This document shows positions 1 through 10,614 of a stretch of 64,000 bases of DNA, in pieces (the stretch's first letter is position 1; each line of letters starts with the position of its first letter). This DNA comes from Poa pratensis. Lineage: Eukaryota > Streptophyta > Magnoliopsida > Poales > Poaceae. The position numbers and the translations under genes are program-made. The DNA lies in NCBI GenBank assembly GCA_947311845.1, contig CAMZMU010000041.1:130827840-130891839 (forward strand). Direction: 5' to 3'. The notes beneath the pieces were generated by a model. It did no database searches. It was not told the origin of the DNA and saw only the letters and a program-made list of their open reading frames with translations.

Positions 1-202
1 CAACGAGGCCAGCCGTCGGCTGTGGTGGAGCGGCCGGACTCTCCAGAGCGTCATGAACTACATCACGGCCGGCGATAACCCCCGCCTGCACTACCCTCAC
101 TTGCAGTCCAGGCGAGCGCCGCCCGACGACAGCGACGACGATGGCGGCGACTACGACGACTACGAGGACGAGTATTATAGGCCTAGGCAGGAGTATGACT
201 AA
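1..202 (+). CDS. C-terminal end of an unidentified protein, probably the first gene of CACTA-1
   Basis: The frame starting at base 2 is open from the window edge to a TAA at 200-202, about 66 residues. It begins with a W/R-rich stretch (RRLWWSGRTLQS) and ends in a D/E/Y-rich acidic tail (DDSDDDGGDYDDYEDEYY). I do not recognise the family. The gene starts outside the window. It lies upstream of the internal subterminal-type array (984-1136), where the complete CACTA element at 15734-21735 has its TNP2 gene, so the C-terminus of the first transposon gene is the likeliest reading. This tail does not resemble the end of the other element's TNP2 protein. An unrelated host gene cannot be excluded. 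Confidence 0.45.
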   Translation, partial: NEASRRLWWSGRTLQSVMNYITAGDNPRLHYPHLQSRRAPPDDSDDDGGDYDDYEDEYYRPRQEYD

Positions 203-983
203 CCTGAGCCACATCGTTGGTTAGGACAAATGGTTCATCTATGTATGACGACGATCATGTAAAATGTCTGTCTATCTACGACGACGATCGTGTAAAATGT
301 ATTTTTATCTCTGCATTTCCAACTAATGATCTTTAGCATCTGAATAAGTAATCTGGTTTTGAGTTAGTTATGCAAAAGATAAATGAATTAATAATTTTTA
401 TCTGGTTTCTTTTGCGGGCTTGTGAGCTGTTGTATTAAACATTTTATTAGTAGTTATTTTTTTGCCATGGGATTTTACAACACCAAAAATAGAATTAACT
501 GAAATTGTTCTACATTTTGCAACACCAAACATTCATCTTACAAATATAGGTTCACTGAAATTGTTCTGCATTTACTTCTGCTTACGGATTATTTGTCGAA
601 TTTCAACTTACGGATTTAAAGATATGAATTTATCCATATTAAATTTAAAATGACAATAATAATGTAAAATTGATTTTGATTATTTATACAAATTCAAACA
701 CTTTTCACGTTGAAAGTTTTGTCAATTCAAAATATGCAATAAAGTTAATGCATTTTTAATTGAAAATGGCAAAATGGTTAATAGTTTGTATAGTTAGAAT
801 AATTATTTTAGAAAACAGAAAATGGTTTTGGATTATTTATTCAAATTTAAACACTTTTCATGTTGAAAGTCTTTTCAGATTCAAAACCACGTGAAATTCA
901 TATTCAAACACCTAAATAAGAAAAAAAAGGCGGGAACAACATTCAGAACTGAAAAGTTTGAAATAATTTTGAAAAAAGACTCT
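203..983. other. AT-rich non-coding stretch in CACTA-1
   Basis: Between the stop codon at 202 and the internal array the DNA is AT-rich, with short repeated words such as 'caaattcaaacacttttca.gttgaaag' (about 690 and 840). There are two copies of 'tacgacgacgat' near 243-287 in what would be the 3' UTR of the preceding gene. No coding signal was seen. Confidence 0.5.
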
Positions 984-1136
984 TTGGTTCCGGTTTATAC
1001 GAAGAACCGGGACCAATGAGTCCATATACGTGCGAGCGAATCTGGCATTAATTGCCAGGGCATTGGTCCCGGTTGCTGCTACGAACCGGGACCAAAGAGG
1101 CATTGGTCCCGGTTCATGGCAGCAACCGGACCAATG
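984..1136. repeat. Internal array of inverted 'ggtcccggtt' motifs
   Basis: Three palindromic units (984-1020, 1061-1099, 1101-1136), each pairing 'ggtcccggtt' with 'aaccgggacc' around a loop of about 10 bases. They match the 3' subterminal units of the same element (6621-6801). In En/Spm the subterminal repeats bind the TNPA protein. Here the array sits between the two genes, directly before the GC-rich leader of the second one, so it may also act in that gene's promoter (inference). Confidence 0.75.
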
Positions 1137-2393
1137 ACCCTGGGTATAACTGCCTCTGCCTCTTCTTCTTCCTCATTCATCTCCAAATCGACGAAATCGA
1201 CGAAGGAGCGCGCGACGGAGCGACGGAGCGAAAGTACGCCGTCAGGCTGCGCGCCGCCCCACGCCGCGCCCCACCGCCGCCGTCGACGTCCGCGGCGGCC
1301 TAGCTCCTCCACGCGCCACCTCCACCCGCGGCCCAAGCCGCCCGAGCCTCCACGCCGCGCCACCGCCCGAGCCTCCACGCGCCTCCTCCACGCGCCACCT
1401 CCGCGCGCCGCCCCACGCCACGCCCCGCCGCGCCCTGCCAACGCCGTCGACGTCCGCGGCACCACTAGTGGGCTCCTCTTCCTTTTCCCCCACGGTGAGC
1501 TCCCTCTCCCCTACCATGGCGCCGCCGGCCTCCGTGCATCTCCCCTGCCTCCCTTCCCCTGACCTCCCCTACCTCTGCCCCTGTCCGGCAGGAAGAAGAA
1601 GAAGGCCGACCCTCACCTCTGCCCCTGTCCGGCCGCGCCGCTCCACGCCGGCCACGCCCTCCACGCCGGCCACGCCCCTGCTTGCGCCGCCCGGCCCCTC
1701 TCGGTGAGGGTTTAGAACAATGTATGAATTTGTGTATGAATTACAAATTAAATGTATGATGTATAAATTAAATGTATGAATTAGAAATTAAATGTATGAA
1801 TTTGTGTTAGGGAAAAATTACGGGTTTACGATACGAGTTAACGAGTTAACGGGTTTACGATACGAGTTAACGAGTTAACGGGTTTACGATACGAGTTAAC
1901 GAGTTTACGGGTTTACGATACGAGTTTACGGGTTTACGATACGAGTTTACGATAATAGTTCCGCCCTATACGAGTTTACGATACTAGTTTACGAGTTTAC
2001 GATACTAGTTCCGACCTATACGAGTTTACGAGTTTACGATACTAGTTCCGACCTATACGAGTTTACGATACTAGTTCATGTGGTCCGATACGAGTTTATG
2101 ATACTAGTTTACGGGTTCACTGTTTTAGTAAACCTAAAATTTAATCAACATATACACAACACAAGCAATTCCTCACTGTTTTCATACACCTCAAATAGCT
2201 TGTTTAAGAATATTTAAAGTGTTAGCAAAATTTATGTGTTAGCAAAATTAGCAAATTAAGGTATTAGCAAAATTAGCAAATTTACCTTTATATTCACATA
2301 TCCGATTCACATTTTTGTGGGTAGATGTATCTTGACATATGGAACAAGTTACCCAACTAAAGTATTGTGCATTGTTCTTAATTTGCAGAAACT
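1137..2393 (+). other. GC-rich leader and intron upstream of the CACTA-1 second gene
   Basis: 1137-1700 is very C- and G-rich with overlapping open frames on both strands (low-complexity P/R/A). I read these as composition effects. The equivalent position in the complete CACTA element (19495-19920) has the same character. From about 1700 the DNA becomes AT-rich and holds a minisatellite (1820-2118), probably within an intron ending just before the ATG at 2394. Confidence 0.5.
1820..2118 (+). repeat. Minisatellite built on 'cgggtttacgatacgagtt'
   Basis: Roughly a dozen imperfect head-to-tail copies of a 20-27 base unit composed of the words 'gggtttacgatacgagtt', 'aacgagtt' and, later, 'tactagttccgacctata'. 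The unit changes gradually along the array. It does not code and lies in the probable 5' intron of the CACTA-1 second gene. Confidence 0.85.
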
Positions 2394-4971
2394 ATGGAAC
2401 GAGACGAAAATCAGGAAAACATCCTCGAGGATATAATCCGCGGGCCGGAAGATGTTGGCGATGTCACCTCGCAGTTTCTGAACAACTCCGGTGAGGGAGA
2501 TGAGTCTCTCAACCGAAGAGACGGCTCCGGTGAGGTAGAACCCACGGCTGGGGTGAGGGAGAAGTCGGCGAGGGAGAAGCCGACGAGGGAGAAGCCGAAG
2601 GCTCCGGTGGAACATTAAATGTTGCAAACTCCGGCGAGGTGCATATATAAATTAATTAATTAAGCCTCTGCTGTCTATATACATATATTAACGCTCTTTC
2701 TTCTTTTAGCCCTCCGGATCGAGCAAATCTTCTGTAAGGACAAAACGAGGCCCAGCCAAAAAGTTGGGTGACCAAGAAAGGTACAGGATCGAAAAAGTCG
2801 CTGAAGACGGCACACCGACTGCTCCCCCTGATGTTAAAAATAAAATGGTAAAGCAATGCGGAGTTCTTGTTAGGGACTACATCCCGATCACCGTTCGAGA
2901 ATGGCATCAGCCAAAGGAGGGAGGAGTAAGATATGTCGGCGAGGTGGGCAAAGAAAGACTTTGGAGAAAGCTCATGCTTAATTTCACCCTGCCGGCGCCA
3001 GAGGTGGATCCAGATGAGGAGGATCCAAATGAGGCAGAAAAGATTGCCCGGCAAAACATGGAGCAAAAAGTCAAGGACTGGCTCTTAAGAAGATGGCCGA
3101 GCTATTCAAGAACTGGAAGAAAAGATTGAACAACGAGTTTGTCGAGAAAAATAAGACTCCGGACTTCGATAAAGGGTATGAGAAGATAAGGGACGACTGG
3201 GAAGAATTTGTGGCGTACAAGAAATCGGAGGAAGCTCAGGAAAAGTCTGCAAAAAATAAGGCAAATGCTGCTAAAAAGATCTACCACCATACTATGGGGC
3301 CTGGTGGCTACGCCTTTAGCATGCCTAAGTGGGAGAAACTTGAGGCGGACCTGCTGGCTAAAGGGATCACTCCAGAGCCACTCGCATGGATCGAACGGGC
3401 AAGAAATTGGTTTTACGGGCATGGGGGCACGTTGGACGCAGAAGGGAAGTGCATATATAACAGAAGACACAAAGATAAGCCCCTACTACCCATCGAAGGC
3501 ATTAGAAATGCAGTAAAGGATGTTGCAGAGGGACGGTTCATTCCCGATAGAGAGGATGACGAGCTCACACGCGCCCTTGGGAATGAGGAACACGACGGAC
3601 GAACACGAGGCGTACCAGGCTCCAAGCCCAAGACAATTGCGATTCCCGAGCACAGGAAGAAATTTCCTGATAGAAGCCATCAGAGGAGAAAGGAAAGGGA
3701 GGCAATGGAAGCACGCGCTGCTGCAGACCGGCTGCGTAATATAGAAGAAGAATTAAAGCGGCAGAAGGATCAAATTGCCGCACTTAGCCAGCAAGGTACT
3801 AGCGGCCAATCTCAGCGGCACATGGTAGAAGCTGCATGCGATGGTACCGGCGGCCCATCGAATCGGAAAAGCAGCGTGGCTTCCACGGAGCTCCAGGATG
3901 GTACTGATGATGCAGTGACGGTGGCTCCATTTCGTCGCTACCCAGTGGATGATATCACGGAGAGCACACCTTGTGAGCTGCATGTGAAAGTTTTAACTTA
4001 ACCATGAAGGTGGCGGTCGGCTATGCCGTACCAATTGGACCTAATCCAACTTACCATTTCTCTCCGGTTCCAATGGCTACGCTGTTGTCGGGGTGGATGA
4101 AGTGATGAAAGATTTTGAGGAGCTGAAGCTGGAACACCCTGCAGGTGAAGATGGGGAGGTGCTTGAACTTGGAGAAGCCAAGAAAGCGACCATTCTATGG
4201 CCAAAGGAATTCATCGTGCTTCCGAACTGGCAGCCAAGGCCATCGACTCCTCACCAGTCTCCAGCGCAACAGTCCTCTTCACCGCCTCAGCAGTCTCCAG
4301 CGCAACAGTCCTCTTCACCGCCTCACCAGTCTCCAGCGCAGCCGTCTCCACCGCCGCGTCAGCCGTCTCCGCCGCCGCGTCAGCCGTCTCCGCCCACCGC
4401 TGGTACTATGAGGGGTAAGCGATCACCGAAACGTAAAAGGTCGCCCCTCCCAAAAGTACCTCATAAGAATCTTCCCATGAGACCTTATGACTATACGGTG
4501 GAGGAAAATGCCGCGATGGCAACTGCCCAACATAAAGAGTGGTTGGCTAGCCTGAAGAAGCCGAAAGCGGCAGAGTTCCCCTCCACCCCAGAAGAAAAAG
4601 CCGCCGTCTTCAAAATGCTGAAGACCCTTGAACAACCCCCGCCAAGGCTGACACCAGACTATGACCGCCAGATTCGCAAGTCGGTTCAGGCAAATAAGGA
4701 GCGGTCGAAGAGTAGTAGTGCAAGCGGGAAAGGGAAATCAGTTCCCCAGCTAGGAGAACAGAAAAAGCAGTCGTGCCCCCCGCTCAAAGTGTTTTCCAAT
4801 ACCGAGGAGGGGTCGAGCACAGGTGCAGTCCACGTCGATCCTGAGTTTGTTGCAATCTACGGAGAAGCGGCCGCTGCTCAGGGCATGTCTATTCAGGACT
4901 ACTTAGCAATTAGAAGTGTTCCAGGAAGTAGCATACACTTACCGGTACGGGCATACTCTCGTCAAACCTGA
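2394..4971 (+). pseudogene. CACTA-1 second gene, N-terminal half (TNPA/Ptta-like), frameshifted
   Basis: Exon 1 starts with ATG at 2394 and probably ends at a GT donor at 2639; exon 2 begins after the AG at 2708-2709. The protein shares long blocks with the second gene of the element at 15734-21735: the acidic start, '.GVLVRDYIPI', 'EEFVAYKKSEEA', 'KANAAKK.YHH..G.GGYAF..PKW' and 'W.ERA..WFYGHGGTLD'. A basic, coiled-coil-like stretch follows near 3680-3780, then a P/S/Q repeat region (4240-4400). The frame breaks near 2610, 3085, 3995, 4068 and 4930, each explained by a single-base change, so no intact protein is predicted. Proteins of this type bind CACTA subterminal repeats (family knowledge). 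Confidence 0.75.
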
Positions 4972-6233
4972 GCTAGTCAACGGTCTACCAACAAAAATGC
5001 GAAGATTGCATAAGTGGTACATGCGAGCCTGTGAGGAACAAAACTGGATCTACGTGGCCTATAGAAACGAGCATTACGGGCATGGAAATGGCGTCGTAAT
5101 GATTGAATTTTCTGAATTATTTCAGTTATACCAACAAGACGCCATCGACAAAGCTATCCTCAGTGCCTATTGTCTGTAAGTATTATTTCTGTAATTAAGT
5201 CTCTAGCTAGCTCAGCTCGTTCATTGCATGTATAATCTTACTCATCACTATATTAATTATGCAGAATGAAGATTCTCCAATGCAAAAGAGGACAAATCTA
5301 TGACATTGGGTTCATTGACCCATATTACATTCATCAAGTATCTCTCCAACGTCATTACAACGACACAGAGGATAACTTGGTAAGGGCGTTAAGGTTTAAC
5401 GAAACCAAAAGGGAAATACTATTTCCTTACAACTACGGGTGAGTGTTACTGTCTTGTACACATTCTATTTCGCTTACTCGATGTTAAGTGTATAATTGAT
5501 GACTTATGCGTGCGCAGCTTCCACTTTATTCTGCTAATCATTAAACCTGACAAAGGAGTAGTACTTGTCATGGACTCGAAACGTAAACCCCTTGAGGAGT
5601 GGGCGGACATGCAGGAATGCCTCCAAGGGTAATTTCAATCATTATGGCACTATATCGGCAACTTTCCGTTCATTCCCTGGTAGCAAGCAATTAATATATA
5701 ACTCCTTTATTCATTTTCTTTGCCGGACAGGGCTTGGAAACGGTTCACCGCCAAGGCTAGGGGTATTTGGGCAGAGGAGCTTACATTTGAACAAATAAGT
5801 GTAAGTTATCATGCTTGATTATTATTCCGCATCTCTTTGATTTTAGTTTCAATACCATTATCATGCTTGATTATTATTTTGATTGAACTCTGTTCTCGTA
5901 AAGTGCTTGAGGCAGGAACATGGGAATAATTTATGTGGATACTACGTTTGCGAGTTCATTCGCCAGACGACCCAAGAGAGATCCAAGAGCCGGTTCTTAG
6001 AACAACTTGAAGTACGTAAACAATATTCACAATTTTAGTTTATTGCCATCAATTGTGTTTAGTTTCATTCATATATATTGACCCCTTCTTTAAATTAGAT
6101 CGAACGGTTGCGGGACGGTCTTCTACCACAAGATCGCGTACGAGCAATTCAAGAGGAAATTGCGGGATTCTTAGATGCAGAGGTCCTAGATCCGAAGGGA
6201 GAATACTATGGGAAGATTGAAATGCGAGTGTAA
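4916..6233 (+). pseudogene. CACTA-1 second gene, C-terminal half: Ulp1/C48-like cysteine protease domain
   Basis: Five further exons can be placed with GT..AG introns and consistent phase: 5265-5438, 5518-5628, 5731-5800, 5904-6011 and 6099-6233, following the block ending near 5173. The product shows the hallmarks of a SUMO/Ulp1-type protease: a His in 'FHFILLII' after an aromatic strand, an Asp in 'VLVMDS', and the Gln..Cys segment 'QEHGNNLCGYYVC'. All candidate catalytic residues (H, D, Q, C) are present. These exons have no internal stops, but they depend on an N-terminal half that is frameshifted. The equivalent region is missing from the element at 15734-21735. Ulp1 domains are known in other plant transposons (KIS in Mutator-like elements); activity here is not shown. 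Confidence 0.75.
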
Positions 6234-6620
6234 AAGAGATGCATATATGCATGAAACTCGTGTGTACATGTAATATGTTCGACCAAGCACGACGAATGAG
6301 ATGTGTGTAATATATTCATGACGATGATGTGTAATAGTGGTTCCTTCATTGCTATATGTAGTACCATCGAATTGAGTGCGAGATGGAGAGCCGGCGAGTG
6401 AGAGATGAGCCGGCGAGTAGTACCTGCACAGAAATATCGAAGCTTGGCCTCGATATGCCGGCGAGTGAGAGATGGAGAGCACGTCGGCAATGCGAAGAAG
6501 GGGGAGACGACGGAGGCACCGGCGAGAGGGAGAGGGGGCACCGGCGAGAGGGGAGAGGGCACCGGCGAGAGGGAGAGGTGGCCCAAATACACCCTAAACC
6601 CTAAATACAAAAAAAAACAC

Positions 6621-6821
6621 TCATTGGTCCCGGTTCGTAATACGAACCGGGACCAATGAGTCTCCCCCCACGCCCAGCCAGAACTGGCCACGTGGACCAG
6701 CATTGGTCCCGGTTCGTGGACCAACCGGGACTAGCATTGGTCCCGATTGGCCAGTCCCGGTTCGGCAACCGGGACTGAAAGCCCAGGCGAACCGGGACTA
6801 CAGATCATTTTTCTACTAGTG
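6621..6821. repeat. 3' subterminal array and terminal inverted repeat of CACTA-1
   Basis: Inverted 'ggtcccggttcg' units at 6623-6660, 6700-6735 and 6739-6801 run up to the terminal CTACTAGTG (6813-6821). A telo-box-like 'accctaaaccctaaa' sits just before the array (about 6590-6605), as also happens in the second CACTA element. Confidence 0.85.
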
Positions 6822-7731
6822 CATCTTATTATCTTCACACGTTTGCAATTGTTAGCATCATTAACAACTTTTCTGCTACACATTCAGAAGACTTGCTCCA
6901 GGTCAAGTAGCATGGTCTTTTTCAAAGACTTGATAACCTTATGCATATATATATAGCAAGCGGCTTCTTTTGTCAAACAAACAAGATAATATGCTATAAA
7001 TATCCACCAACACAAAGTGTATATGCAATAAGTAAGATCAAAGTAGTAATAAGTTAATTTGCAATTAATACAAATCATTATCACTAATGATGTTCAACAT
7101 TCATCAATATTGCTACAAATAAGAATGCACATTTACCTTCAATAAAACGTATGTGCCAATAGTACAACTAATTAAACAGTTCTAATCATGTAAATGTTCT
7201 TGGACTAGACAAATAATTAGTTCCTATACAATTCTAAGTTATCATCACACTTTGAATACAAAAAAAATCCTAAGATATTGAGAAACATCATATCCATGAA
7301 GTGTACTCTTAGTTTTGGATCCCTTCAATACATTGAGAAACTATTTAAAGAAAGTAATTAATGGATTGAAGTGTCACATAAGGCATGTAAAATAATTTAA
7401 TCTAAAAGGTCACACATCAAGGGTTTGGTAACCGACCAAAATTTTGGTTACTGTTCGGTTACAACTCTCTCCGTAAAAAAGTATACATGAGAAAAATACC
7501 GACGAAATTAGAAATTCATGAAATTTTAGAAAAATATTTTTTATAGAAAATGGATTAAAATTTACAAGTTTGTACTCGTAAGAATAAGGTACTTTTTGGT
7601 TACCGGTCATATCGGTCCCCTCCAGTGAAAAGATGTGTACTTGTATCCAAAACCTTAGCCCATGTAGGAGAACAAGGCAAAATTCCAAATATTTGAAAAT
7701 AGATGGGATCAACCTCTAACGACAATCAATG
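6822..7731. other. AT-rich intergenic DNA
   Basis: No coding frame, terminal repeats or repeat array recognised. Confidence 0.4.
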
Positions 7732-7979
7732 TTTTTCTGGGACAATCCCGTGTAGGTGTGATGATCCTCCTAGTTAACATGTCTTTTTTTTATGTGTGTT
7801 GATGAAACTTCACACAACCTACTTGCAGCTAAAATTTAATGCAATCTTGGATCCATCGTTAAGAAGGTTAATCGTATGAATGCACAACTCACTATGGGTC
7901 CTAGTCAGTTGAACATATGTTGTTGTCACTCAAGTCCACATCCATATTTGATATTTAAAATCCTAAATAGTTAAATTCA
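7732..7979 (+). repeat. Left copy of the 248-bp direct repeat flanking copy A
   Basis: Runs from 'tttttctgggacaatcccg' to 'aatagttaaattc' and recurs, nearly identical, at 11385-11637. It is AT-rich and non-coding. I read the pair as a duplicated target site made when segment A was inserted. It lacks LTR termini (no TG..CA, PBS or PPT). Confidence 0.85.
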
Positions 7980-9748
7980 TCGACCGTGCTCCCTCCATGA
8001 TGGTTTGTGAGTAGTTCCCCCATGGACTACGGGTTCTAGCAGTAGCTAGTTGGTACTCTCTCTCCCATGTTTTTCAATACAATGATCTCATGAGCTACCT
8101 TACATGACTGAGATCCATCTGAGATCAAAATTCTGGATCGGCGATGTCGAGACAACGGCAACCTGCGGGTGTCGTCTCCTCCCTGGAGGAGGAGGAGGCG
8201 ACGTCGTGGCCATATCTCTATGAACAAGGGTAAGCCCTTGGTCCGGCTTTCCAGGTGGGGTTGCAGTGGGTCGCGACATCATTCTTTCTTGGAAGTGTTG
8301 TCTATATTTCCCTTGGAGTTCCCGAAATTGCTTTGGAGATTGGTTGTTGTCTAGGGTGTGGGCCTCCGGTGTGCAATTAATGTATGTCATCATCGCACTC
8401 GCTAGACTATGTCTTCTTCAGGTCTCCCATTATCAGGTACTCTATAGAACACGGGTGGAGACGTTGAGGGTACGTTGCTCCAGACTATCCTAGGGTCATG
8501 GTCATTCCACGTGAGTGCCTGATGTTGGTCGCGGCGTGGCCCATATGCCATTTGTCCCTCCTCCTCATAGCGACGGAGCTAGGATGATAACCGAGTGGGA
8601 TCAAAACCTTGATATTCATAGGTTTCACCTAATTTTTAGAAATAATTCTATAAAACCTTGACGTCAACTCGCCCATCGTCGGTGTCGGTGGAGCTTCAAG
8701 AAAGAGCTACAGTAGGAGGGACCAAAACTATTTGAGTTTCTGAAGCACTCAAACATATAGTACTACTCCTACTAAATTATCACTACCAATCTCAGTAACG
8801 AAGCTTATTCGCAGGTCACTACTAGTACATGTACATCACATGTGTACGAGGCCGCGCACGCCACCCAGCTGGATTTTGGAGAAGCTCCGCGCGCGGCTGG
8901 CCGGCCACCGCCCACAGTGGCAGTGCGGCCCACGTACCTGTAGATCTCATCTTCAAGTTCGATCGGACGTGGGTGGGGCGGGGTGCTCGACCGGTGAAGA
9001 AACCCAGGGAGGAATTCTTGGTGCGTAGGTTCGCGCGCTGCCGCTGGAGAAATCCGGCCATCCGATGAATCTTGAATGCGGAGACGCCGTGTAGCCGATC
9101 TAACACAGACCGCGGGGCGGGGACCTCTCTGCCTGCCTGAATTGTTGTTGCTCTTGGGCCGGCGGTTTGGAGTTATTGCCAAGCTACTAGGAGCAGCAGC
9201 CCAGTGCGTCTGCCGAGACAAGTCGTCGGAATTGTCTCGCTATCCTCGCCGCACTTTGTCCTGCCTGACCGCGCCTCCCTCGCTCCCTGTTGCATTGCAT
9301 GGTGTCCATCGAGATCTGACCGAGGCTTTCGTGAGATTGTCCAGATAGATGGGAGTGGAGTAGTAAACTCCAACCATTCAAGGTTTCAGTGCCATGTCGA
9401 TCATTGGACCCGTCCAAAAAGACAATCACTCTCTCTTTCGTTTCCCTCTTCGTCATACCCCTAGCTTGTGAGAAACCAACGCGAATGGCGTATTGTGAGT
9501 CTATGGAGAAATCCCAGAGATTGAGATTGCAAAACACATACAAAATGGTTTATTTCAAATGATTTAGCCGTTTTTTACATTTTGTAGTCTCCGACAAACC
9601 AAAGCCAATGACGTTTTCTGAGATTCTCAAAACCTCTCATATTTTCAAAACGCCAACGTGAATGACGTCTTTGGGAAGGGGTCAGATCAGGTTAAAAGTT
9701 TTTTCGAGTGCCGATAGTTTGTCAAAGTGCCATTTACGACAAAAGTTA

Positions 9749-10614
9749 TAGATGGGAGCAGTAGCTCCAACCATTCAAAGTTTCAGTGCCACGTCAATCC
9801 TTGGACTCAGACAAGCACCCTCTCTTTCGTTTTCCTATTCATCACACCCCTTGGCTTTTAATGCTAGATCATCTGTCATTATCCAGAAGGCTTAAAGACC
9901 TAATTGTCTGGAACTCGAGAGCCTAGAACCAAATAGCTCGTGTAGTGTGTTGCCTAAGGTGTTTTTTTGTGTGAAAAAAAGATCTGGCATTAAAAGAAAC
10001 ACCGAACCGTACAAAACACTTCAACAAAATCAAAAATTACAACGAGATACTTGAGATGCCCTTCGTCTTCAGCCTCCAGAACGTGTTGACGGTGCGCCGC
10101 CGCTGCCGCTCCTCCCAGAGACTGTTAAATTTAAGACAAATTTAGAAGTTTAAACAAATTTAAAAAACGAGATTCTGGGAGAAGCTGATGGAGGGTAGCT
10201 TCTGGGAGAATCTGGAAAATAAGCTGAAAAGAAGGGGGCCATAGATGGGAGTAGTAGCTCCAACCATTCAAGGTTTCAGTGCCACGTCAATCCTTGGACT
10301 CAGACAAGCACCCTCTCTTTCGTTTTCCTATTCATCACACCCCTTGGCTTTTAATGCTAGATCATCTGTCATTATCGAGAAGGCTTAAAGACCTAATTGT
10401 CTGGAACTCGAGAACCTAGAATAGCTCGTGTAGTGTGTTGCCCAAGGTGTTTTTTTTTGTGAAAAAGACCTGGCATTAAAAGAAACACCGAACCATACAA
10501 AACACTTCAACAAAATCAAAAATTACAACGAGATACTTGAGATGCCCTTCGTCTTCAGCCTCCAGACCATGTCGTCGGCGCGCCGCCGCTGCCGCTCCTC
10601 CCAGAGACAGCCTG
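9749..10614 (+). repeat. Tandem duplication with half a MITE at its junction
   Basis: A unit beginning 'atagatgggag.agtagctccaacc' and ending 'ctcctcccagagac' occurs at 9749-10127 and again from about 10239 to 10610. Between them 10128-10238 reads 'tgttaaattta' followed by the right half of the MITE that is complete in copy B (32674-32890). A third, more diverged start of the unit is seen at 9344. Confidence 0.8.

Larger units (their letters stand above)
1..6821 (+). mobile_element. CACTA (En/Spm-type) DNA transposon, right part only (CACTA-1)
   Basis: The right end reads ..TTTTTCTACTAGTG at 6808-6821, the complement of a CACTAGTAGAAAA terminus, followed by CAT as candidate target-site duplication. 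Before it is an array of inverted 'ggtcccggttcg/cgaaccgggacc' motifs (6621-6801), typical of CACTA subterminal regions. The same motifs form an internal array at 984-1136. Gene order (first gene, internal array, GC-rich leader, second gene, 3' array) matches the complete element at 15734-21735. The left terminus lies outside the window. The second gene carries several single-base frameshifts, so this copy is probably non-autonomous, unless some of these are sequence errors. Confidence 0.85.

Noticed and set aside
1079..1707. Several overlapping long ORFs on both strands
   Set aside because: Extreme GC content leaves few stop codons in any frame; the products are low-complexity P/R/A/G and no family is recognisable.
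6590..6605. Telomeric repeat 'ccctaaa'
   Set aside because: Only two units, inside a CACTA element; not a telomere or interstitial telomeric array.
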